Origin: Petunia secreta
Lineage: Eukaryota; Streptophyta; Magnoliopsida; Solanales; Solanaceae
Length of the DNA: 64,000 bases
Reading direction: 5' to 3'
NCBI GenBank assembly: GCA_029990175.1
Contig: JARKIP010000003.1
Span: 930,001 to 994,000 of the forward strand
The position numbers were made by a program, and so were the translations under genes. The first letter of the stretch is position 1, and the number at the start of each line of letters is the position of its first letter. Positions 43,930 through 57,358 of this stretch are shown here, piece after piece. The notes under the pieces were generated by a model that was not told the origin of the DNA, did no database searches, and saw only the letters and a program-made list of their open reading frames with translations.

Positions 43930-44305
43930 TCAAAATTTCATTAGGACGTGCAATACACATATGTTAGTAATATATTGGTCAAGCACAAAAGAGATGTATT
44001 ATAGACACACTTTCTGAAATGATTGTGTGTAAAGACACACCCCTAAACAATAGGTGTGTAAAAGGTATTTTGGCTCAAGTACAAGGGGTAAGATATGTGT
44101 TCAGCCTTATTACAACAAAAGACATTCTTAAAAAAAAGCTCAAAAAATGGCTTTTCTTAAAAAAAAAAAAAAGCACTTATCCTAAAATTCAGGTATATAT
44201 TTGGTTAGAGGGTAAAACATATTTTCAAAACTTTAAATATTGATAATAATGTCCACAAACATGATATTGTTTTAATAAAATATTTTTAATATTAATGACT
44301 GATAA
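43930..44305. other. Spacer between copia C and copia D
   Basis: AT-rich. 43960-44110 is an inverted relative of about 36985-37150 (shared phrase TTTTGGCTCAAGTACAA). No gene. Confidence 0.5.
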
Positions 44306-44553
44306 CATCTTATTAGATAATGTATAAATCAAATCTTAGTTATATTTATGTAGATGGACTTATCACTATGATTAGATGTACATGGTTAGTTTAGATAGAT
44401 GTTTAGATTACTAATTAGAGTTCCAAGTAGGAATCCAATTCTTGGAACTTAATTTTATATATACACACACACTTGTTGTTCAGTTGTGCAATAAATACAC
44501 AGAAATATTTCTCTTTTTGCAATCTTTTATAGTATCAAGAGCCAATAACTAAA

Positions 44554-47500
44554 ATGGTTGCAGAAGAAAAATCAAATGTCTCTTTAGTTGATGCAAATTC
44601 ACCCTTTTACTTGGCTCCTTTTGATAACTCCGAAATGGCTCTTGTAACAAATGCCATGGACGAGAAAATTACAAATGGTTGGGCTAGGGCTATGAAGAAT
44701 GCATTAAGGGCAAAAAACAAATTGGTTTTTTTTTTTATGGTACTCTAGAAAAACCAGCAAAAAAAGGAATTAGAAATCCAAGCATAGGAAAGGTGCAATT
44801 CGATGGTAATTACGTGGATTTTCAGCTCCTTTGACAATGTTGTTAGTGGAAGTGTAGCATACATGGACACAGCTAGGGAGATATGGCTCAACTTGAAGGA
44901 GAGATTTCGGCAGGAAAATGCCCTTAGAATTCACCAAATTAAAATAGAGTTGGCTATCTTGAATCAAGAAGGATCGACTGTCACAGGATACTACACGAAG
45001 TTGAAAGCTTTGGGGGGAAGAATTAGCGGTATCCAATGCCACAGTACACATGTGGTGTTGCAAAAGAATTGATGCAGCGACTGGAGCATGAGAAAGTTCA
45101 TCAATTTCTTATGGACTGAACATTGAAGCATATAGTTCCACAAGCACACAGATCTTGAATACAGACCCACTACCCACTTTGAGCAAAGCTTTTGCTAGAA
45201 TTTTTCGTGAATAGAGGTAGAGGATGGTGGCAAAGACGCAAGAAACAAGGCAAGAAGCAGTTGCCTTTCATGTTGCAAATATAAAAGGAAATAATAAGGG
45301 GTGCTTGAAGCCAAAATGTCTTCACTGTGGCAAAGTGGGCCATGAAAAAGTTGATTGCTATGAACTAAATGGAAAACCAAGATACTCATACTGTAATAAA
45401 ATTGGGTATAACAAGGAAGGTGTAATGAGATTTAGGATATCCCCCTAATTGGGAACCAAGAAAAGGCAGTCGAGGACCGAACAAAGGGAGTTCACGTAGG
45501 ATTGCACATTATGCTACATTTAAGTCTGAAGATGATGAAAGGGAGGGGGCTATTGCTTCCAGTCATTTCGCTAGTTTTTCACAAGTGCAACTAGATCAAC
45601 TGCATTCACTCTTTAAAGAAAGGCAAACACAAGAAGCAATGTCAGGTAAAGTATTTTACTCATGTATGCTTGATTGGGTTTTGGATAGTGGTGTCTCGCA
45701 TCACATGACATCTCATTTTTCAATTATGTATGATGTGAAGAGGTTAAATAAACCCTTGACAATAGCAGTACCAACTGGTGAAATATTCCAAGTGAGTTTG
45801 GTTGGAAAAACATATCTTGGAGTCAAAATGTCACTCAAAGACGTGATGTCATTCCAAGTTTTAAATGTAAGCTTATTTCGATAAGACAACTTACTACTGA
45901 TGCAAAGTGTATGATAACACATTTTTTTGATCGTTGTGTAATTCAGAACCTCAACTCGAAGAAGCTGATCATTGGCATAGGTGAACTGTGAGAAAGTGGT
46001 TACTATCTCAGGAATTGAGCTTTTAGAATAAGTGCAGCCGTAAGGGGTCTAGACAAATGGAGGATATGACGTGCAAGACTCGGGCACATGTTTTACGAGA
46101 GTATTACCAGTTTGTCTAAGTTTCTAGAGTTGGAAGGTCGTAATTTTGAGTCAAGTAGTTGTGATGTATATCATGTAGCTAAACAAATATTTCTTTTTCC
46201 ATTGAGTTTCAATAAAGCAGATCCTTTTGAGCTTATCCACGGAGATTTATGGGGTAGATATATTGTTCCTTTAACTATAGGTGCACGATATTTTCTTACC
46301 TTAGTTGATGATTTTAGTCAAGACACATGAGTTTTTTTAATAAAAGAGAAGACGAAAGTACAAATGAAAGTAATTCAATTTAGTAACATGGTAAAAAATC
46401 AATTTCGGACCAATATCAAACGAGTAAGAAGTGATAACGGGACAGAGTTCAAGAAAAAATCATTGAGAAATTTCTTTGATGAGAATGGGATACTACATGA
46501 AACATCATGTGTTAACAGACCACAACAAAACGGACGAGTTGAGAGAAAGCATCGCTACTTGCTTAACGTAGCCACTGCCTTGACTTATCACGCTAATATG
46601 CCTAAACATTTTGGGGTGAAAGTGTCTTAACTGCAACATATCTAGGACATCAACAAAAAAAATGGTAAAAAGATGCCATTTGAAGTTTTTTTCAATAAGG
46701 AACCAAGCATGGATCATTTAAATTTTTTTGGATGTCTTTGTTATGTGCAAAATCACCATAGGATGAAAGACAAATTTGATGAAAGAGCGACAAAGTATAT
46801 TTTTGTTGGGTATCCTCAAGGTCAAAAGGGCGGGAGAGTCTATGAATTAAAAACAATATTTGTTTTTACATCAAGAGATGTCATCTTTTATGAAGAAGAA
46901 TTTTCATTTAAGTTAAATGATTTATGCAAAGAAAGAGATGTTCCAGAGAAATTGGATTTTCAAAATTGGTTTTCACAGGAAGAATGAGACAAAACAATGA
47001 TTTTGTAGCCTTCTATTGAATCACCACTAAGAGAGTGAAAAGGATGTTATTAAAACTGCTGGACCAAGTTCAAGTGTCCAAGAAAACACTTGTGCAGTAA
47101 GTGAATACGGACAACAAGAAAATATCAGCAGAACACACATGTAGTTGGTAGTGCACCTAAGGAGCATGAAATTATAGCTGTAAAATGTTCTTCTTGAATT
47201 AGTTATCAATGATGAACAAACTAAAAGACCCCAGTGAGAGAAAAAGATGCCTTCTTGAAGATTATTTTTGTGGATCAGCAATAGTAAATCCCCTTGCTCG
47301 CACAACCAAAGCTGCAACTTCTTCAGGTAAGTTTAATCCTCTGTGTTATAATATTGCCTATGACAGATTTTATCATAATCATAGAACTTTTTACAAAATT
47401 TTTATTCACAAGCAGTTAAAGATCAACGATGGAGGGAGGCCATGGCCAAGGAAATAGCAGCGTTTGAAGCCAACAACACCTGGAAACTTGAACGACTTCC

Positions 47501-48829
47501 TCCAGGAAAGAAAACAATTGGTTGTCGTTGGGTTTATAAGATCAAGTACAAAGCGGATGGATCAGTTGAGCATTTTAAAGCGAGGCTAGTTGCAAAAGCC
47601 TTTAAACAGTTGAGGGAGAAGATTTTAATGAGACCTTTGCCCTAGTAGCAAAAATGGTAACAGTGAGATGCTTGTTAGCAGTTGCAACATCGAAGCGATG
47701 GGAAGTACATCAAATGGATGTCGATAATGTGTTCTTGCACGGAGACCTCGAAGAAGAATACGTTTTCATGGACTTACCTCCCCGCTTCAAAGTGCAAGGT
47801 AATCTCGTGTGTAATCTAAACAAAGCTATATATGGTTTACGACAGGTATCTAGGAATTGGTATAACAAGTTGTCTACTACATTATTGAAGTATGGCCTCA
47901 AGCAGAACATACGTTGTTTGTTCGGAGTAGTGATGATAATTTTTTAGCAGTTTTAGTTTATATTCATGATCGTTTGGTGGTTGGAAATAATCACACTGTT
48001 TGTAAAATATTCAAAGCTTATCTTGGTAGCTGTTTTAAAATTAAATATTTAAGTCCTTTGAAGTATTTTTGGGAATTGAAGTTGCAAGAGGAAATGAAGG
48101 ATTTTTTTTTTAATTAGAGAAAATGTGTCTTCGATATGTTGAGGGAGACATGGATGCTTCAAGCCAAAGGAGTGTTTTTTTTATGGAACAAAACCTCTTT
48201 TTATCACATGTTTCAAGTACAAAAGTTAAAGACCCCAAGAGCTATCAACGTCTTGTTGGTAAGTTGATGAATTTAACTATTATGCAACCTAAAATTACCT
48301 ATTTTGTTCATCTATTGAGTCAATTTATGCAAGATCCACATCAATGTCATTAGGAAGCAGCAACTAGAGTTCTTAGATATTTAAAGTCGAATCCCGGACG
48401 AGGAATTCTACTTTAGTTAATAATGAGTTGACTCTTGAAGGATACTGTGATTCAGATTGGGCTTCGTGTCAAATGAGCAGAAATTTTGGAACAAGATACT
48501 TCATTAGCATTGGGAAATCACCAATGTCGTGGAAGTCTAAGAAGCAATCGATTGTTGCAAGATATTCAGCAGAAGCCAAATATAGGGCGATGGCCAACGC
48601 GACGAGTGAGATAATTTGGCTAAAGAGTCTACTGGATGGTCTAGGCGAAGGTGAAACTCAAGCCACACGACTTAATTGTGACAACCAAACTACTTTGCAT
48701 ATCACATCCAATTTAGTCTTCCATGAATGCACAAAACACATTGAAGTTGACTGTCATTTCGTACGAGAGAAAATTCAAATCGGAGTAATTAGTAAAGATT
48801 TGTTTAACCTAGATCCGATTTTAGGTTAA
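44554..48829 (+). pseudogene. Copia D gag-pol remnant
   Basis: Fragments of every copia domain remain, in order, in shifting frames. Gag: MVAEEKSNVSLVDANSPFYL (44554), the region to 45072, and a CCHC knuckle CLHCGKVGHEKVDC near 45330. Protease: LDWVLDSGVSHHMTSHF near 45670. Integrase: CDVYHVAKQ, VDDFSQDT, RSDNGTEFKKK and GRVERKHR (46160-46550). RT: GCRWVYKIKYKADGSVE (47522), MDVDNVFLHGDLEEE (47715) and an eroded YVDD box (YIHDRLVVGN, 47960). RNaseH: GYCDSDWASC to HFVREKIQIGVI (48440-48790). Dozens of stops and frameshifts show it is old. Confidence 0.85.
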
Positions 48830-49497
48830 TTAAAAATTAAATTTGTATTTGCGGAGTCACGGTCAATAGTTTAGATTAAGAGTTTGAATGAAGAATTACG
48901 CTAATTGCTAGATTACTAATATATTCGTGATTTCCAGTGATAATAATTAATAATATGGAAACAGAACGTAACCGGGAATGAATAAAGTTAAAGCGTTGAT
49001 AAAATAGATAGAAGTAACCGTGTTGGATCGCTTGACCCCGGTGAGAGTTCCTCGTCACTGGTCGCACTAAAAAACTAGAGAGCAAAGTATTCAACGAATA
49101 TAATCAAAGAACAGTGTTTGAGCAAGAGTAAGAGAGAGTATTCTTATTGATGTTGTAGACAGGAAGTAAAGTTATTTTACAATGGCTTAGGTCGAGTGCA
49201 ATTTATAGGTCTGATAGGCGTCCGTTGAGTCTTGTAACTGCTGAGCACGTATCCGTTGGATATGTAACCGCTGGATTGTAATTACTGCCTTTAAGACCAT
49301 TTATTGAGTAATCGCACATGATCAGGTTAATAATTGCTCATTCAGATCGTGTTGACTGATAAGGCGTTACATTGCTGCTGCTCGTAATAACCACCTGGCT
49401 GGTTATCTGTCCATTGGATGTCTGTCCGGGTGAATCTCTGTCCGTGCCACGTGGCAGATACGTGTCACCTTTTTAGGCGATATTAGTTTTTATCTAA
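48796..49497. mobile_element. Insert of about 700 bp in copia D RNaseH, LTR-like
   Basis: RNaseH coding sequence stops at 48795 and resumes at about 49500 (YVPTRDKKTDIFTKALG-like residues in mixed frames). The DNA between does not belong to copia D. It carries CCACGTGGCAG and ACGTGTCACC boxes and a TATAGG-type segment, as in LTRs or small non-autonomous elements, but terminal repeats and a target duplication are not clear. Confidence 0.5.
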
Positions 49498-49893
49498 TAC
49501 AACTTTATGTGCCAACTCGAGATAAAAAGACTGATATTTTCACCAAGGCGCTTGGCCAACGACAATTCTCTGGCATTTCAAGCAAGTTGGGCATTTACAA
49601 TATGCACGACATTTCAAGCAAGTTGGGCATTTACAATATGCACGCTCCAACTTGAGGGGCGGGTATTAGATAATATATAGGATCCGATAAATCAAATCTT
49701 AGTTGTAATTTATTTAGATGGACTTATCACTATGTCTGGATGTACATGGTTAGTTTAGATAGATGTTTAGATCACAAATTAGAGTTCAAGTAGGAATTCA
49801 ATTCTTGGAACTTAATCGTGTATATATTTACTTGTTGTTCAGCTGTGCAATAAACACACAAAAATATTTCTCTCTTTGTAGTCTTTTACATCT

Positions 49894-50374
49894 AAAATTC
49901 TAAATATTGGTTAGAGCAATAATGTGAAATTATTAATTGAGATAATTTATGAAGAAAAATGACTTTGGCCGAAAGTTTTAGAAGATTATTTTCCCTTTTG
50001 CCATAAAAAAATTTTCAAAAAAGATATTTGCAGGAACCATATACATTGAAAAATGCTAGATTCTGTGGTATAATGCTAGTTTCCTTACTCTCATCTGTTT
50101 TTATCCCACTGGCCAGTAGGTGCATAGTCTTTTTATCATAAAGTGAAGTTGAAGAAAGATATTTTATTGTTTCAATGTCTTATTTACGAGTTTAGTTACT
50201 TGATCTGATCTTGAATTAGGTACCCTTCCAATTTAGCACACTAAGTTGAAGACTGCGATAGATTAGCTGCTACAATTTTACGTTAAGATTTATTGTTTTA
50301 TTACTCAAAACATATTTGATCTGTACTTAATTAAGGGTGATCCTCTCCAAAAAATTTAATAATCTTAAAATTTA
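49894..50374. other. Intergenic spacer
   Basis: AT-rich DNA between copia D and element E; nothing recognisable. Confidence 0.4.
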
Positions 50375-50379
50375 GTAGG

Positions 50380-51337
50380 TCTAACAACAAATTTTGAAGT
50401 CGAAAAAATTCAAGGCAAGAAATAGATTAACAAAAATTTGTATTTGATATTAACAGAAGATGCGGGTTACAATCTCTAGAGTGTCACTAATTTTGTAAAT
50501 GACGTCCTCTGATTCTTCTCCTCACGAGCTTTGGTTTAAGGGCTCGGAAGCTTGATCTTGAACTTGATGAACTTTGGATTTGATCTCAAGAAGCTTGATC
50601 TTGGATTTGTTGTGCGTCACGAATACTTTGATGTCTGTCACGAACAAGATTTGAGATTCAATTGCCACAAACAGGTGATTTAAACTCGTGCATGCCGAAT
50701 CTTGATTTGAACTTTTATTTTGGATTTGAGCAAGGACGTAGATCGTGGCCTCCCTTGTTGAACTTGAACATGGATGTAGATCGTGGCGTCCGTTGTTGAA
50801 CTTGAACGAGGACGTAGATTACAAACTTAGAAGAAGACTTCAAAAGCTTTCCTTCAGAGCTTCTTTGATTCCCCTTCTACTTTCTTGATGTGCTTTGCTT
50901 GCCCTCCTTCGATATCCTACTTGATGATCTCCCGAGATGTCCTTCTCCTTGTTTTCTTCAAGTTCTTTTTGTTGTTCTTTTTTTTAGTTCTCTTTTTGGC
51001 TTTAGGTAGCTCCCTATTTATAGTGGTGGAATAGAGAAATTGTGATAAAGCAAAAATTATTTGTTTTAATTTGATTGGTCGGTTTGAATTTGGAAATCAA
51101 TCTTGGATAAGCTCCCATTTGAATAGTTAGAACATATCATTTGTACATGTGGTGCGTTTGTATTGGCATGTTAATTTGACTTGGCGTGCCATGTCACCCT
51201 CCATATGTTATAATTTCATTAGCTATTTTATTTGACTTCGCGCCACGTAATTTGACATGTGGCATTTTATATTCTTGAATTTAGGAATTAATCCAAATTT
51301 CTTATGAATTTAATCTGCCAAATTTTAAATGCTTACA
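50380..51337 (-). repeat. 3' LTR of element E
   Basis: 958 bp, plus strand T(C)TAACAAC to GCTTACA. It contains repeated CTTGAACTTGAT and GACGTAGATCGTGGC phrases and a TATTTATAGTGG box (about 51012-51023). Confidence 0.9.
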
Positions 51338-52559
51338 AATGCCTACAAATGCCCCCTACTTCGAGACTTGTTGGGGGTATAGACTTGTTAAGCTTCAACG
51401 ACAAGACTTGAAGTACCATAAAAGACAACTTTTTTTTTATCGTCTTAAAACTTGGAGTATGGAGGTACATTAGTAAATCAATTTTCCATAACAGGAATAC
51501 CCTTTGCAACATTGGCAGTTCGTCATGAATTTAATTACTCCATTAGATATTGCTTCTTAAATCTAACCAAATAAATGCACATTTGATGGCAAAAATACCC
51601 ATTTGTAGGTTAATAGGAAATTTTACTTTCAATTTGATCCAGAAGATAAGTAATTGTCCTGGAATATCATTTTTTATCTTGACTCTAAAGTCTAAATCAA
51701 AGAATTTGAAAAGTATGTTTAGAGTCCGAATCTTCTAAGTCAGCCACATGCATATGCGAGAATGTGAATTTCATAATTTTCTCTTTTGAAGCTTCTTTTT
51801 TTGTGCTTACTCAAACAAAAGATCTACTCTTATCCTATTATATTTTGAATATTTCCGCCAACAAAGAATATCCACTAGGATAACTCCTGAGCAGTCTTTG
51901 CTTTCAATTGAAACTCCACTTTCCTGCTTTCTACTACGCCTTTAAATTATTGAACACACCCAACTGATTTTTCATCACAGTGATACACTTTGAATTCATT
52001 AGAGTTGTGGTCAATCGTTCCTTTTTTTTTTTAATATTGTGCAACACTATGCAGCCAAGTCATAATTCCACATCCATGGTGAATCAAAGTGATGGAAAGA
52101 GCACAACTAAGAAAAACCGAGCAACTCTCTTCTTAGCAGGTTGGAAGAAGGAGATGCTTTCAAGGCTGGAACTTTGCTGGAGTTGATTTCCTTTAATTCA
52201 TTCATTTTTTGTTGCAGGTTGTTGTTCGACACATAAGACTTTCAAGGAGACTAATGCTACTCCATGAAGATGGAGATATCGCCATCGTCACTGATGTTTG
52301 AGTTGCTGAACCTAGTGGAACTGCATGCTGCTCCTTCGCTCTTCTCAAATGCTGTTGATGCAATGGAGAAAGGCTTGGAGAGGACTGAAACTTCATGCAT
52401 TAGAACTGCTATTCATCATGACGAGTTGAAGTATTCATCAATGTTCACCATGTCGACTTGAAGCAACCTGGCGTTAGCACCTAGGCTCCATTGTCACCCT
52501 TTCATTTAATGTAGGTTACGAGGGAGAGCAGTTGGTCTCGATCTTAGACTAAGAAGATG

Positions 52560-52900
52560 CAATAATATCTACATGATTGGTGATGAACCACTCGGTGTCT
52601 CCTATTCGCAGTTTCATGACTTTGGTGAGAGACCACTTGGGGTGTCATATTTCCTGTTAGCTTAGGAATTTTTGCGAGGCACAACTTGGCGTGACTCTTT
52701 TGTTTTTTGTAGATTTGTCCGAGAAACGACTTGGAGCATGCTCCTCCTATAGTTGCTTTGACGAGAGTGTACTTGGAGATTTCTCTTGTTCCTAGCGATT
52801 TCACAGCTTCAGAGAGACACACTTTGAGTAGTCCTCTTCATGCATTGACGAGGAAGTATTCCAGCATTGACGAGAGTCTATGGAGTATCTCTTCTTTGCA
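52560..52900 (+). repeat. Degenerate ~45-bp modules GAGA-n4-ACTTGG
   Basis: Six or seven units start GAGAGACCACTTGGGGTG, GAGGCACAACTTGGCGTG, GAGAAACGACTTGGAGCA, GAGAGTGTACTTGGAGAT and GAGAGACACACTTTGAGT, each followed by a CT-rich stretch, at intervals of about 40-50 bp. Confidence 0.6.
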
Positions 52901-53464
52901 GCTTGGTGGTGGCTTCCATCATTCTAGTCTTTCTTCTTTGCAACTTCGTGGTGGCTTCCATCATTCCAGTCTTGCGGATAGTACATGGAGATCCTCATCG
53001 TTGCTCGACTAGAAAGACACTTGAAGCACTCTTTATGCAGCATTGGAAATAGAATCAAATGGAGCGTCATCTTCCTTTAGACTAGCAAAGAAGTAGCTGG
53101 CGAGTTTCCGTCCCTGCTTCGAAAAATACATGAATCTTTAGCTTCTTCTATTTGACAAAGACGTGCATAAATTGTCCCTTCGAGCTTTGGTGTGAACAGC
53201 CTTATCTTGAACTTTGGCGAAGAAGTTCCTGAAGCGTCTTCGCGCCTCGTTGATTTTCCAACTATGCGCAGCTTTGGAAGAGTATTTGTTTCTTCGTGCA
53301 GCAGCCACGTAATTACAAAGCACTTGATTACGAGGAAACTAGACTTCAGCGGGCGTGACATATCAAATTATGAAAGCCAAACGCCTCAAGGATTAGCCGG
53401 AATAAAAGTTTGAAGTAGCTCCAGGCGTCTGTTGTGGAGGACTTTTAGATTTGTGCAGTCGTAC

Positions 53465-53900
53465 TAAAAAAATTCATATCTCGAGATAGGAGAGTCCAAA
53501 TCATGAGCCGTCTATGCCGTTGGAAAGAAAACTTCTGGATGTATAACATATCGAAAGATCAGATCAAAATCCCATCTGCAATAGCTGGAATTAATTTTTG
53601 AAGTTGATCAAGTTGGCTGTAGTGCTGACATTACAGATTTGCGCAAGCTCACGTAAAAGTTCATATCTCGAGCTATGAATGTCCAAATCACGAGCCGTTT
53701 GTGCTATTGGTAGAAGACTTCTCGAGCTACATCATATTATAAAGTCAGTTGCTGATTCCATCCGAATTTTCACAGTTTCACTGCTGAAGTCGTGTTTTGA
53801 CTACCAAATTATCCAGCTTTGAGCATCTTGGCAATAAAAATCATATCTTCTTATGGGAGCATCCGAATTATATGCCACTTGATTCTGTAGATCCGTGACT
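53465..53900 (+). repeat. Degenerate ~185-bp modules
   Basis: CATATCTCGAG, then GTCCAAATCA and GAGCCGT occur at about 53477-53508 and 53662-53700, with a weaker third copy near 53848 (CATATCTTCTTATGGGAGCA). Each is followed by TTGGAAGAAAACTTCT-like sequence. Confidence 0.6.
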
Positions 53901-54968
53901 TCAAATGATAAGATATATCCGAAAATTATAGCCAAAAGGCTCATGGATCTTGTGAAAATAACTTTTGAAATTGACTCAATAATGTGCATATTATGACTTT
54001 AGGCAGCATGCTTCATGATCCATCTTTTTTTTGTAGGTCTTTAAAGCTTGTCCAATATTGTCGATAGATGAGGAACTATTTGGAGCATTCGCCAGTCCGG
54101 CTTGGAGAAACTTGTTACATCACTTCATCTATCTTTGGTGAGGAAGCTCAAGAAGTGCCTCTTCTTGCGATTTAGTCGCTTTGGCAAGTCCCCACTTTGG
54201 CGGAGAAGTATATAACGCACCCTCTTCTGGAATCTTGGTGAAGAAGGCGTAGAATGCTGATCCAGTTTTCAAGCTTTGATGAAGATCACCTAAGGCAATC
54301 CTTCCTTTGGCTGTGAAAGACGACTTGAATGAGTAGATGATGCCCCCATTACGGAAAATAGATATTTGATTCATCTTCAGAACAAGTTGTGAATACTTAG
54401 AGGAGGCTTCAAAACAAATCCAACAACAACCTTAGCTTCAAATTATTTTCAGGGCTTAGCCTCTTTTTATAGAATGACATCTTGTTGCTTTTTCTTTCTT
54501 TCTTTTGAGTCATTGATGTATCAAATCCCTTGAATATTGAAGAAATAAAATATCTTCTCTATTTTGATGCAAATTGTCTTCTTTTCATTTTTGGCATGTG
54601 TTCATCTACAACTCAAATAATCAATGTAGAACCGCCAATCTAAACTCGAAAATCACATAACACTTTGATTTGATTTTTTAAAAAACTCACATGACTGAAC
54701 TTAGATTAAAATTCTAAGTTGCCTACACACCTCGGTGAAGAGGATCAAGTCTTTACGTAGTTCAAACATGTGAGTTTTTTTCTTGATTTTTTTTGTCTTG
54801 TCCTAACTTTTGCCTAGGCCATCTCTTTCGAGATTTTCAACCTATTGAAACTTTTTTTTTATTTGGCCGTGCACAGTTTATACTATTGCGGGTCAGGAGT
54901 AACTTGCAGTTTATGCTTGTACGTCAAGGAGCGTCAACTTGCATTTGCTACTTATTGGAGACATCTTC

Positions 54969-57358
54969 TGTCACGACCCATTTTCTAAACGAGCTGTGAC
55001 CGGCACTTGGTACCTGAACTTGACCGAGCAAACCCTCTATACTTATCGGTGATTTTCTATTTGTCATACTATACAAATAATGTAGTCTTTAAAATAAGAT
55101 TTCAATAAATTAATCTTGAAATAATACTCTTTGTATTGATAAAGTACATATAACTTTATTTAGTTCTATGCAATACCACGCAAAATGGACAACCACACAT
55201 AACTGTTAAACTGTCTATGAAGCCTCTAAGAACTTATACGTGACACAACTAATAATAATAAGACAGAGTAGGAACAAAAGAATCTCCACAAACAAATGCG
55301 GAGCTCACCAATCAACTGGGTAGTGGGAGAATATCCTAACTCATAGTCGCCTGCCTGTAAAACCAGTGCCTATACTGACATAAGCAAATGTAGGTTCCTA
55401 TAAAGAGAACACCAGTACACCACGACGGTACTTAGTGAGTCTCAAAGACCCCCCCCCCCACTAAAATGGGAACGAGACATTAAAGAGAAACATGAGATGC
55501 AACATAATTCTTTTAAGCCATGAAAACATAAAATATTTAAAGAAACTGAAATAACTTGAACGATAAAATTATGAGATTTTAATACATAAATTTATTATTT
55601 CTTTTCTTTTATGGGGAGTACCAATTAACTATGAGATAATATGATTCCATAAAGTCACCGTGTAATCGGCACGGGTTCGATCCCCGCCTGATCGAATAGG
55701 CCCCTTCCCTGTGGCGCCACACAATTCCAGGTGATAGCATGCTGCGCGTTTTGTGCCTTGGCCGTGTCAGGCAAATTTTATTATAAACTCCTACTCTTGA
55801 ACGAGTAGTTTCGGGGTCAACATTAACCACTAAAGATCACGAAATCCTTCTCAGAATCTCAAGGTAACTCCCAAAATATTTTTATAAAACTTTACTTGAC
55901 CACTTTAAGCTCCAATAAATTTTTTGAATATAATCCGTGAACATAAACCATAATTTCTTGAATAAAAAAAATGACATGAATATATGAAGGGATTATTCAA
56001 TAGAATTCTAGTAATTCCTTAATCCATAAAAAAATTTGACATACAATATCACATAAATTAACATAACAAAAATATGAAAATCAATGTGTATAACTCAAGG
56101 ATAAACTCTTGAACGTTAACTAGAATAAGGTTTAGCTAATATGCACTCTCTCGCTCCAATGAAACACATATTAACTCTTTAAGCCATTTTATTAAACACT
56201 TTGTAGGCAGGATTTTGTGAGTACAATCTCTTTAGTAAAGGGTTATATCAACTCACCTGAGTTTCTCCTTGAGCTTAACCGTAAGCTTCAATTCCAGTAA
56301 TCACGTCGATGGATCAAGTTCTACATTAACAACGTCAAAGAATTTCAATTCCAACACAAATGGCATCCCGATATCTGACCATGCTCAATCTAAGTTTCAC
56401 CCTTTTGGCAATTCTCAATTCTAATTCTTATATCTTGAACTCCCATTAGTTAACTTGTTGCCAAGTTTCAAACAAGTTATTAAAGTACATGAAATCATTG
56501 ACCAACTCATATTAACCAACCCTTCAGTTGTCATATTGCTCTCAATTCAAAATTTCTCTTAGTATCCAGGTACACCATTAACAATTTTTATTGTAAATAA
56601 TATCTGAAGTTAAGGTGGAAAATTTACCTCTTGAATTCAAGAACCTAGTGTTTGCTCTTCTGTGTGTCTTGTATAAAAGAAAAGGGGTAGCCCTGTTGAT
56701 GTTTCTTGTTCCCCCAAGAAGGAGTTAGATCTTCAATCTTAATTATGTTGCCATTGGATATATAGCAGAGACCCTTGTCTCGTTGTAACTCAACATAAGT
56801 CCAGTCAAGGGGTTATTGTGTTGCCTTCTCCATGAACGTCCAATCACTATATATAAGAAGGCCCAAAGCATTATTCTTATATGTGCCCTCATTGAAGTCT
56901 AAACTTAGGCTTTGACCCTAATTCCTTGTGCCCTAATGTCAATTTAGTGTCTCTATACGTGGCTATCCTTGATTAAATGAAATTATAGCAAGCCAGCACT
57001 TCGTATATCCGACCAAGTACGATCTTGGTATTCCATTTGCAACTCAACTTTATAGACTCCTATAAGGATTTCTCTTCTTATATAAATGGTCCATCTCATA
57101 TATTTTTATTATTATATCTCATTAAAGTGAGAATAATAATACTTAAAGAGTAACTCAAAATCTATTCACCCAACTTGCAATGATCTATTTCGGTCACTTT
57201 TAACACCTCTAAATCACAAACACTATAACTTCTACTGCACGTGTTTATGCTATATTTCCTGCTCAAGCTTCACTGCGGATTGCTAAACTAATTTCTTGAA
57301 ATTTATTTTCTAATTAAGAGTTCCATGAAACTTCGATTAAAAATTAAGGGACGCTGCA
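54969..57358 (+). mobile_element. Solo LTR of a Ty3/gypsy element (solo LTR-2), TSD TCTTC
   Basis: 2390 bp starting TGTCACGACCC, the usual start of chromoviral LTRs in Solanaceae, and ending GGGACGCTGCA. TCTTC flanks it on both sides (54964-54968, 57359-57363). It lies in the gag 3' region of element E. A GGTTCGATCCCCGCC box near 55674 and a C9 run near 55450 are inside it. No coding sequence. Confidence 0.8.

Larger units (their letters stand above)
44311..49890 (+). mobile_element. Copia element D, heavily decayed
   Basis: LTRs at 44311-44531 and 49664-49890 share TATTAGATAAT..., GATGGACTTATCACTATG and CTTGTTGTTCAG(T/C)TGTGCAATAAA. A degenerate primer site (TAGTATCAAGAGC) follows the left LTR and a GAGGGGCGGG tract precedes the right LTR. 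ACATCT is present at both outer edges (44305-44310, 49888-49893) and overlaps the LTR end; it probably contains the target duplication. A ~700-bp foreign segment splits RNaseH. Confidence 0.85.
51338..54963. other. Non-coding internal region of element E
   Basis: No retroviral domain is encoded on either strand and all frames are short. It contains two sets of degenerate repeats (52560-52900 and 53465-53900). The purine tract GTAGGGGGC (minus strand, about 51350-51358) lies next to the 3' LTR. Confidence 0.6.

Noticed and set aside
55600..55860. tRNA gene or SINE suggested by GGTTCGATCCCCGCC near 55674
   Set aside because: A B-box-like word is present but no convincing A box, cloverleaf or 3' tail could be found, and it lies inside solo LTR-2.
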